A stretch of 64,000 bases of DNA, taken from positions 10,100-74,099 of the forward strand of contig JAZQJB010000108.1 in NCBI GenBank assembly GCA_045541375.1, given 5' to 3'. Both the position numbers and the translations under genes were made by a program. The notes under the pieces were generated by a model. The model searched no databases and was not told where the DNA came from. It was given only the letters and a program-made list of their open reading frames with translations. Of this stretch, positions 34,724 to 41,471 are shown piece after piece; the stretch's first letter is position 1, and each line of letters starts with the position of its first letter. This DNA comes from CAG-390 sp045541375. Lineage in GTDB: Bacteria; Bacillota; Clostridia; Oscillospirales; CAG-272.

Positions 34724-34849
34724 CGCTGCGCTTACGATTCGAACCCACTACAAGTTGCCCCGCAACTTGTTCAGCGTGCGCGGAGTGCGCATATCAAGTT
34801 TCGTAGGCATTTACGCGCACGCATGGGTTCAGAATCCCATCATTCACCC
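34716..34849 (+). repeat. tRNA-His-derived structured element, copy 1
   Basis: A branched fold can be drawn. The outer stem pairs GGGTGAA (34717-34723) with TTCACCC (34843-34849). The middle stem pairs GATTCGAACCCA (34736-34747) with TGGGTTC-A-GAATC (34824-34836), one bulged A. Two inner hairpins are ACAAGTTGC/GCAACTTGT (34750-34770) and GCGTGCGCG/CGCGCACGC (34774-34822). The arms copy the tRNA-His T-arm and acceptor strand in inverted and direct orientation. Confidence 0.75.
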
Positions 34850-34877
34850 TTCGCATCGCGAAGTGCTGTTTCTTTAT

Positions 34878-35014
34878 GGGGTGAACGAATCGTTTCACGA
34901 TTCGAACCCACTATGAGTTGCTCTGCAACTCATATAATTTGCGCGTAGCAGGCATAAAGAAGTTTGCACAAGTTATACGCGCAAATGTGGGTTCAGAATC
35001 CCATCATTCACCCC
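34878..35014 (+). repeat. tRNA-His-derived structured element, copy 2
   Basis: Same layout as copy 1, 162 bases downstream. The outer stem is GGGGTGAA with TTCACCCC (34878-34885, 35007-35014). The middle stem is 13 bp with the same bulged A (34899-34911, 34987-35000). Inner hairpins are ATGAGTTGC/GCAACTCAT (34913-34933) and ATTTGCGCGTA/TACGCGCAAAT (34937-34986). Stem sequences differ from copy 1 but keep complementarity, which is covariation between the two copies. Confidence 0.75.
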
Positions 35015-35023
35015 TACCGGGGA

Positions 35024-35109
35024 GATGCCATACATTCTTCGAATGATTCCATACCGCGAAGGCGGATTCCATACGTCCTCACGGGCGATTCCATACACAG
35101 CGGTGCTGT
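35024..35109 (+). repeat. four tandem GATTCCATAC motifs separated by small hairpins
   Basis: A 10-base motif occurs at 35024 (as GATGCCATAC), 35045, 35065 and 35087, spacing 20-22 bases. Each is followed by a different mini-hairpin: ATTC-TTC-GAAT, CCGC-GAAG-GCGG, GTCC-TCAC-GGGC, and ACAGC-GGT-GCTGT. The unit is therefore fixed motif plus variable-sequence hairpin. Confidence 0.8.
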
Positions 35110-35122
35110 GATTTGATAGGTG

Positions 35123-35146
35123 AAAATTTGCCTTGCGAATTTTTTC
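35123..35146 (+). terminator. terminator after the tRNA/repeat region
   Basis: Eight-to-nine-pair stem (AAATTTGC with GCGAATTT, one G-U pair, loop CTT) followed by a T run. No better terminator is seen between tRNA-His and here, so the repeat region may be transcribed with the tRNAs. Confidence 0.65.
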
Positions 35147-35153
35147 AATTTTT

Positions 35154-35180
35154 ATGCAACGGAATTATCCAAAATGCAAC
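35154..35180 (+). promoter_or_regulatory. putative ECF-type promoter/operator with two ATGCAAC boxes
   Basis: ATGCAAC occurs at 35154-35160 and 35174-35180. TGCAAC is the typical -35 of several ECF sigma factors, and the location just before a sigma gene suggests autoregulation. A matching CGT-type -10 is not obvious, so the assignment is tentative. Confidence 0.4.
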
Positions 35181-35223
35181 TATATAAGTGAAGGGCTCTT
35201 ACAAAGACGAAAGGAGGACTGAA

Positions 35224-35781
35224 ATGACGGATGAAAGATTGATTGAAATGTTCCTCTCGCGTGACGAGGGGGCGATCGCGGCGGCAGAGGAGAAGTACTT
35301 GCCGTTCTGCCATTCGGTGCTCTCGAACATTCTGCCGAGCAGGGAAGATCGCGAGGAGTGCATCAACGACGCTATGCTTGTGCTTTGGAACACCATCCCG
35401 CCCGAGAAGCCCGCGAGCTTTTCGGCGTATCTTGCAAAAATTCTCAGGACCATCGCGCTTGAACGCACACGCCGCGAAAACGCTTGGAAACGCGGCGGAC
35501 GAGTGCTCACGGTCGGCGAGGAATTTCTGCGCGATATAACCGACGGCAGAACTCTTGCGGATGACTACGAATCGAGCCACGCGGGAAAGATCATCAACGA
35601 ATTTCTCGAGGGACTGCCGAAGAATGACAGAAAGGTCTTCATTCTGCGCTATTGGTTCGACGAGGACATCTCGCGCATCGCGGTGCGTATGAATTATACC
35701 GAAAGCCGCACGAAATCTTTACTTAAACGCCTGCGCGACAGGCTCAGACTCAAACTCGAAAAGGAGGGAATAGTGGTATGA
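35224..35781 (+). CDS. RNA polymerase sigma factor, ECF-like
   Basis: About 185 aa. Region 2 reads EDREECINDAMLVLWNTIPP and the following YLAKILRTIALERTRRE. Region 4 reads LPKNDRKVFILRYWFDEDIS and a helix-turn-helix IAVRMNYTESRTKSLLKRLR. The start ATG 35224 lies after AAAGGAGGACTGAA; the frame extends upstream 12 codons without a better site. It overlaps by 4 bases the gene for a membrane protein that probably acts as its anti-sigma, the usual pairing in this group. Confidence 0.9.
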   Translation: MTDERLIEMFLSRDEGAIAAAEEKYLPFCHSVLSNILPSREDREECINDAMLVLWNTIPPEKPASFSAYLAKILRTIALERTRRENAWKRGGRVLTVGEEFLRDITDGRTLADDYESSHAGKIINEFLEGLPKNDRKVFILRYWFDEDISRIAVRMNYTESRTKSLLKRLRDRLRLKLEKEGIVV

Positions 35782-37070
35782 CTGAAAAATATACCGAAGA
35801 CAAAAGACTCCTCGGCGCACTTGACTACATTGACGACAAATTTATAGCGGAAGTTACTGATGATTATGAGATCTTTGATTACGTCGGCAAACCAACCCGA
35901 AAAATGCGTTTACGCATTGCAAGGCAATATCTTGTTTATGCCGCGTGTCTTGTTCTTCTCGCCTGCGCAATGCCTATCGTAAGCTATATTGTACCGCAGA
36001 TAGGAGAACTGTTCGGAGGCAACGCAGGGAATGTCGGAGACACTGAAACCCGGGACCTTGACGGTTTCGCAGATATGTCGGAGCGCGATCTTATTGAGCA
36101 TATCGGTAAAGTTCCCAAAGAATTTAAAGATATAGTTCAAAATAATGCATTCAAAAGATGCTTTTATTCGGGAGATTACATTTTTTCCTTTCCCGCTGAC
36201 AGCAAAGACAGTGAGATCATAGTATTTGATAAACAATGCGAAGTTGTTGATATTATTAATTCAGAAAACGGAGTCGGCGTATTTGGTTCTTACAGAATAT
36301 ATAGGTTATCTGACGGCAATTATGTTAAATTGGGGTCATATAGTTCGTATTATCGGTATATGGCTGACAGTAATACGAGTGAGCGCAAAGAAACTAAGGC
36401 ATCCGTCGAAAAAATTACATCTGACGGGAAAACTGTTTTTAAAACGGAATTTGATATCCGAAACGATCTTGATTTTTTTTGCGAACTTGATGACGGATAT
36501 GTAATTGCCGGTTGGGAACAAAGGTGGAGCGATACAGAAAACCAAAAGTTTTATATTTATAAACTTGATAAGTCGGGTAATATAGTTCACCAGAAAGCGA
36601 TGAGTGAAGGTATATGTAAAATGGAATGCATTGACGGTGAATTGGTCATTTATACTCGACATAGACAATTTGTCGAAAAAAAGTTTAAGGATGTATATCG
36701 TAAGCAGTATCTTGATGATTCGTTACTAATGAGATCTACCATTGATACTTTAGAACCCCCTGCTGAGTATTTGATCATAGAAGACTTTATCCCAAATTTC
36801 GATGCCGGATATGTTTCTTCGGTTATTTATTACGACGATTTTGTCCTAATTATTTCTGAACACAATACGAAGTGGTTTGAATATGTACCGATGGTTTACA
36901 GCTCAATTCCGTCATACACCGAAACAGTCTACACAGCTTACACCTACGGCGCTGAAATAATCTGGCGCAGCGCGGTGGATTCTACCGACTATGAAAGATT
37001 GGCAAAAGTCAAAAAAGAGTATGAAGAAGAACAGGAACGCTTCAAAAAATGGAAAAGTGAAAACGAATAA
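35778..37070 (+). CDS. membrane protein, probable anti-sigma factor
   Basis: 430 aa. A cytoplasmic N-terminus of about 50 residues is followed by one membrane helix (about residues 51-72, YLVYAACLVLLACAMPIVSY) and an extracellular domain of about 350 residues with beta-rich repeats. The first 50 residues contain YIDDKFIAEVTDDYE, as in DUF4179-like anti-sigma N-termini, but no zinc-finger Cys/His set. The overlap ATGA with the sigma gene supports partnership. The middle of the gene is noticeably more A+T-rich than its ends. Confidence 0.75.
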   Translation: MTEKYTEDKRLLGALDYIDDKFIAEVTDDYEIFDYVGKPTRKMRLRIARQYLVYAACLVLLACAMPIVSYIVPQIGELFGGNAGNVGDTETRDLDGFADMSERDLIEHIGKVPKEFKDIVQNNAFKRCFYSGDYIFSFPADSKDSEIIVFDKQCEVVDIINSENGVGVFGSYRIYRLSDGNYVKLGSYSSYYRYMADSNTSERKETKASVEKITSDGKTVFKTEFDIRNDLDFFCELDDGYVIAGWEQRWSDTENQKFYIYKLDKSGNIVHQKAMSEGICKMECIDGELVIYTRHRQFVEKKFKDVYRKQYLDDSLLMRSTIDTLEPPAEYLIIEDFIPNFDAGYVSSVIYYDDFVLIISEHNTKWFEYVPMVYSSIPSYTETVYTAYTYGAEIIWRSAVDSTDYERLAKVKKEYEEEQERFKKWKSENE

Positions 37071-37072
37071 AG

Positions 37073-37104
37073 AATACAGCCCCTCGAGTACGAGGGGCTG
37101 TATT
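37073..37104. terminator. convergent terminator
   Basis: Fourteen-bp perfect stem (37073-37086 with 37091-37104, loop AGTA) between converging genes. Confidence 0.88.
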
Positions 37105-37121
37105 GGTTATTTCTGATCAAA

Positions 37122-38345
37122 TTAAGGTTTCTTAACACAAATATTCAGCACAAGCGCGAAGCACGCGAGGCAGAGAAGAAGCACGAAGGGGGCGACGAAT
37201 CCGCCGGAAGAGGTACGCAGGCTCGCACAGGCGGTCGCTATGAAGGAAGCGGCAAAAAGATTGAAGTTTACAATGCTGTAATTCGTCGCAAAATATTTCT
37301 GTCCGTAAAACGCCGAGGCAAACGCCGAGCCGATGGTGGGGCAAGCGCCGTAGCCGAGTCCGACAAGACAAAGACCGACGATGCAAACGGGAAGGGATTC
37401 GATAACTACCGAAAGAAGCGTAATTCCCGCCGCAACGATAGTCAGAAGGTTCGCCGCGATCATCGTAAATCTTCTACCCTTTGCGTCAAAGATCGCACCC
37501 GTCAGAATTCTTCCGAGTCCGTTGCAAGCTGAAAGCACACCGACAAGCGTTGTCGCAAGCCCCGCGCTCGCACCCGTCGAGAGTGCAAGATCGCGCGCAA
37601 AGCTGATAACCGAATTTCCGACGGCAACAAGGCAGACCATGCAAGTGAATGCAAGCCAGAAGGACACGCGCGAAAGCATCTGCAGAGGCGACATATCAAC
37701 GATCTCGAAATTCTCGGCTTTCTTTGCCGCCTTCTTCTTTGCCTCGGGGAATTTGACGTCCGCCGCGGGCTTGCGGAGAATAATGCCGGCGATGCAGATC
37801 ATTGCCGCCATTATGATTCCGAAAAGAAGGAAGGTAGTGCGCCATCCGATAGCCTCGTTTGCGAAAAGCGAGTCGAGCAGCGAGCCGAAAACGAGCGAGG
37901 TCAAACCGAATCCCATCAGCATACAGCCCGAGCAGAAGCCGCGCTTGTCGGGAAACCAGGCATTGACCGAGGATATGATGACATTGTAAGCAATTCCGAT
38001 GCCGAGTCCCGCGAGAACAGCATAGGAAATGTAAAGCATAGCGATCGAGCCCTGCATAAAGGAAGCAATAACAAATCCGCCGCCCGCAAGCAGACCCGAG
38101 AATATAAGCGAAAGATTGGAGCCGAGGAGTTTAGTCAGTCTGCTTCCAAGGAAACCGCCGATGCAGAAGGTGCACATCGTCAGCGTGAAATTGAGAGCAA
38201 GTTCGGTGTTGCCCCAACCGAATTCATCGGCAAGCGGAACTTTGAGAATAGACCAAGCGTAAATGATGCCCGCAAAGGCAAGGCAGACCGTGCAAATGGC
38301 AATATAAAGCCAACGCAGAGAAATATTTGAAGTTTCTTTTTTCAT
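37122..38345 (-). CDS. MFS transporter, OFA (oxalate/formate antiporter) subfamily
   Basis: 407 aa with twelve predicted helices. The N-terminus RWLYIAICTVCLAFAGIIYA followed by WSILKVPLADEFGW is the OFA-family signature, and the central loop EAKKKAAKKAENFEIVD separates the two six-helix halves. Members exchange carboxylates such as oxalate, formate or lactate; the substrate here is unknown. It starts after AGGAAG. It is transcribed from a consensus promoter at 38379-38407. Confidence 0.9.
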   Translation of the reverse strand: MKKETSNISLRWLYIAICTVCLAFAGIIYAWSILKVPLADEFGWGNTELALNFTLTMCTFCIGGFLGSRLTKLLGSNLSLIFSGLLAGGGFVIASFMQGSIAMLYISYAVLAGLGIGIAYNVIISSVNAWFPDKRGFCSGCMLMGFGLTSLVFGSLLDSLFANEAIGWRTTFLLFGIIMAAMICIAGIILRKPAADVKFPEAKKKAAKKAENFEIVDMSPLQMLSRVSFWLAFTCMVCLVAVGNSVISFARDLALSTGASAGLATTLVGVLSACNGLGRILTGAIFDAKGRRFTMIAANLLTIVAAGITLLSVVIESLPVCIVGLCLVGLGYGACPTIGSAFASAFYGQKYFATNYSIVNFNLFAASFIATACASLRTSSGGFVAPFVLLLCLACFALVLNICVKKP

Positions 38346-38378
38346 CTTTAGATCTTCCTGTTGTCAATGTGATACTTT

Positions 38379-38407
38379 ATTATATCATAAGGCTGAAAAA
38401 ATGTCAA
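38379..38407 (-). promoter_or_regulatory. sigma-A promoter of the MFS gene
   Basis: Minus strand TTGACA (38402-38407) and TATAAT (38379-38384), spacer 17. It sits in a 276-base divergent region; the rest of that region holds the rightward promoter and no other feature I can support. Confidence 0.8.
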
Positions 38408-38499
38408 TAAAGCTGTTAGCGTTTTGCGGACGATGTGTAAATTTTTTGTGCAAAAACGGTTTATTTTCTCCTATTTTTATTATATTATATAATTTAGAC

Positions 38500-38528
38500 T
38501 TGACTATTAATTGAAATTATGATAAAAT
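38500..38528 (+). promoter_or_regulatory. sigma-A promoter of the lipoprotein operon
   Basis: TTGACT (38500-38505) and TAAAAT (38523-38528) with a 17-base spacer, leaving an 85-to-90-base untranslated leader before the gene at 38622. Confidence 0.65.
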
Positions 38529-38621
38529 AGTGCGTATATATTTTGCGGAAAGTGAATGCTTTGATTAATTTCTTTTGATAAATAGATCTTTACCGCTCAC
38601 AATCAAACCAAGGAGAACAAA

Positions 38622-41459
38622 ATGAAAAGAATCAAGATCCCCACAACACGGGCATTGTCCTTCCTTCTGGCAATGCTCATGCTCATCGGACTTTGTCTTA
38701 CCTCCTGCCAAGGACCCGGCGGTGAGGAAACAACGGCACCGGAATCGTCCGATTCGACCACAGCGGCCCCCGATTCGACGACCTCGGCACCCGAGACCAC
38801 CACTCCCGGCGGAGATGTGGCAAAGGCGCCCTATACGGTCGAGGTAGTCAGCGAGGGCGGACTTAAGCTTAAGGACGTTACCGTGCTCATCTATTCGGAT
38901 GCAAGCCTTACCGTTATGAACGGATATGCAAAGACCGACGAAAACGGTGTGGCATCCTTCAACCTTCCCACAGGCAATACAAGCTATCACGCAGTTATAA
39001 CCGAGATCCCCGAGGGTTACGATCTCGCCGAGAGCTATCCTCTTTCGGGCAGCGAAACAAAGATCACTCTTTCCTCCGAGCTTATCCCCGAGGGAAGCCT
39101 TTCGGGCAAAAAGCTAAAGCTCGGTGACGTTATGCACGATTTCACTGTCAAGACCACCGACGGCGAAAACTTCACCCTTTCCGAGGCTCTTAAGACCAAG
39201 AAAGCGGTACTTATCAACTTCTGGTACATCAACTGCTCCTGGTGTCAGGAGGAGTTCCCCTATATGAACAGCGTATATCAGCGCTATTCCGATGATATTG
39301 CCGTTATCGCCGTCAATCCTTATGCCAGCGATACAGAAAACGCCATCAAGACCTTCAAGGCATCCAACAGCCTTGCTTTCCCCATGGCGAAGGTAGATAC
39401 TACACTTGCCGATGCGTTCGGCGTAGCAGCGTATCCCACCTCGGTCGTTATTGACCGCTACGGCACTATTTCCGTTATCGAGGAGGGCGCGATCATTTCC
39501 GAAGCTCCCTTCGTTGCCGCTTTCGAGCATTTTAAGTCTGAAAACTACACCCAGCGCCTTGAACAGTCGCTTCAGGCTTTCGTTGAGATTCCCAAGCCCG
39601 ACACGGATATGCCCGATCCCGCAGACGTTGCTGCTGCCGTGAACGGAAAGAACGGCGCGGGCATCACATACCGCGCGGAGACCGGCGAAGAATACAAGGA
39701 TACCATCTGGGATTTCACTCTTACCGAAAAGAACGGACAGAAGTGCCTTGTAAACACCAACCAGGAAGCAGACGGAACAAGCGCTCTGCTTTACGTTGAC
39801 GTTGAGCTCAAGGCAGGTCAGGCTCTCAAGTTCGATTATTTCGCATCCTGCGAGCGCGGCGCCGATATGCTCCACGTTATTATCGACGACGTTCAGATCT
39901 ATCAGATCTCGGGCGAGGGCACGGATTGGGAGACCTGCTTCCCCTACGTTGCTATTAAAGACGGTAAATACACAATCGCTATCGCTTATATCAAGGATTC
40001 CACCGACAGCATTGGTGAGGACAGCGTGTATATCAGAAACTTTGAGATCTGCGATAAGAAAGATGTAAACGTAGCAACTTATATCCCCCGCAACTGTGCA
40101 ACCGAGCGCGTTGCCGACGGTTACGGATACGCAAACTATGTTGACGTGGTATTCAATGAGAAGGACGGCTACTACCACGTTGGCACAGCAGACGGTCCTC
40201 TTCTTCTTGCTAACCTTATGGGTTACAAGACCCCTTTCTCCGAGGCTTCCGTATTTGACCTTGCATATGCAGGTCAGGTAGTGATCGAGGGTAAGAACTA
40301 TTACGACGATATAGTTCAGTATTTCAATTATGCTTCAAACGCAACGATCAACGGCGTATGCACGGTTGATAAAACACTTGCAGAGCTGCTCAAAAAGGTA
40401 GCTTTCGCCTGCGGTCTTGAGGTCGAAAACGAGAAGCAGTGGCTTCAGATGTGCTGTTACTATGATGTTTACGGCGGAGCAGATCAGCTCACTGACCCCA
40501 TCCAGGGTCTTGCGGCTCATTCCGCGTTTATTGCGGAGATGGGTAAGGATAACGTTGTGACCTACGACCGTATCATTATGCCCCGAGGCCTTCTTTACAA
40601 GTTCGTTCCCGAGGTGTCCGGCGCATACCGCATCACTTCCAACAGCGAATACCTTGTTGAGGCTTGGATATTCAACCGCGACAGATCGATCTATTACACG
40701 TATGAAACGGGCGAGCGTATGTATGCCGATCCCAATAACTGCTCTATGGTCGTTTATTTCGAGGCGGGCAGAGATTACTACATCGATATTGCCTTCTATG
40801 ATGTATATCAGGAGGGAAGCTTCACCTTCAACATTGAATATATCGCTGAAAAATACGATCATTTCACTCTCGCATCTCCCGGATATTTCACCTTTATTGA
40901 AAGCGACGGCGTGACCATTGGCGAGACCGTTGCGGGCGGTATCGACGTTATCCTCGGCGATGACGGCTACTACCACGAGCTCCGCAAGGACGGCACAGTC
41001 GGCTCCATCGTTTATGCTGACTTTACTCAGTATACCCCTGTATTCGGTTCCACCATCATTCAGATGGTCGCTATGAACGGCTTTAACTTCAAGTATACCG
41101 AAAACGATCTTTACATTATGTATTATCAGCTCGTTTACGGCGATCAAATGAAGGAACAGCTCAAGCTCGAATGGGGTGAGTTCTATGACGAATATTATCA
41201 GACTTATAAGGTTGACGATGTTCTTGCAGGCATCTATCACGGCGGCGGAGAGGATTATTCCGCGGCAATCAACGAATATGCAAAGCTTGCCGTAGATAAT
41301 CCCGAGCATCCCGAGCGCAGCGGTTGCGTTCCCGTAGACGCAAAGCTCGCAGAGATCCTTCAGGCTCTTATGAACAAGTATACTTTCGATGACGTCGATC
41401 ATTCCTGGACAAAGGTATGCTACTATTATAAGTATATAGGAGCACCTACCAATCCCTAA
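38622..41459 (+). CDS. large lipoprotein with TlpA/thioredoxin-like domain and repeated C-terminal module
   Basis: 945 aa. Signal peptide with lipobox LTSC (Cys29), Thr/Ser/Glu/Pro linker to about residue 65, then an Ig-like carboxypeptidase-regulatory domain. A TlpA/AhpC-type redoxin follows, with active-site CSWC in NCSWCQEEFPYMN at about residues 204-207. The remaining roughly 600 residues include modules containing VVFNEKDGYYHVGTADGP (about 507) and ILGDDGYYHELRKDG (about 776). The first module recurs in the next gene's product. It likely acts as an extracytoplasmic thiol-disulphide protein; partners are unknown. The following gene begins 12 bases later. Confidence 0.85.
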   Translation: MKRIKIPTTRALSFLLAMLMLIGLCLTSCQGPGGEETTAPESSDSTTAAPDSTTSAPETTTPGGDVAKAPYTVEVVSEGGLKLKDVTVLIYSDASLTVMNGYAKTDENGVASFNLPTGNTSYHAVITEIPEGYDLAESYPLSGSETKITLSSELIPEGSLSGKKLKLGDVMHDFTVKTTDGENFTLSEALKTKKAVLINFWYINCSWCQEEFPYMNSVYQRYSDDIAVIAVNPYASDTENAIKTFKASNSLAFPMAKVDTTLADAFGVAAYPTSVVIDRYGTISVIEEGAIISEAPFVAAFEHFKSENYTQRLEQSLQAFVEIPKPDTDMPDPADVAAAVNGKNGAGITYRAETGEEYKDTIWDFTLTEKNGQKCLVNTNQEADGTSALLYVDVELKAGQALKFDYFASCERGADMLHVIIDDVQIYQISGEGTDWETCFPYVAIKDGKYTIAIAYIKDSTDSIGEDSVYIRNFEICDKKDVNVATYIPRNCATERVADGYGYANYVDVVFNEKDGYYHVGTADGPLLLANLMGYKTPFSEASVFDLAYAGQVVIEGKNYYDDIVQYFNYASNATINGVCTVDKTLAELLKKVAFACGLEVENEKQWLQMCCYYDVYGGADQLTDPIQGLAAHSAFIAEMGKDNVVTYDRIIMPRGLLYKFVPEVSGAYRITSNSEYLVEAWIFNRDRSIYYTYETGERMYADPNNCSMVVYFEAGRDYYIDIAFYDVYQEGSFTFNIEYIAEKYDHFTLASPGYFTFIESDGVTIGETVAGGIDVILGDDGYYHELRKDGTVGSIVYADFTQYTPVFGSTIIQMVAMNGFNFKYTENDLYIMYYQLVYGDQMKEQLKLEWGEFYDEYYQTYKVDDVLAGIYHGGGEDYSAAINEYAKLAVDNPEHPERSGCVPVDAKLAEILQALMNKYTFDDVDHSWTKVCYYYKYIGAPTNP

Positions 41460-41471
41460 AAGGTGACTATT

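Noticed and set aside
34631..34948. Two short plus-strand reading frames overlapping tRNA-His and the repeat array
   Set aside because: They cross tRNA-His and the palindromic units, have no ribosome site, and their similarity to each other is only the DNA repeat.
34674..35014. Additional degenerate tRNA genes
   Set aside because: The tRNA-like parts contain only T-arm and acceptor 3' sequence, in both orientations, and no anticodon arm; no cloverleaf can be formed.
35024..35109. CRISPR array
   Set aside because: The repeat is only 10 bases and the spacers are 10-12-base hairpins; no leader or cas genes are present.
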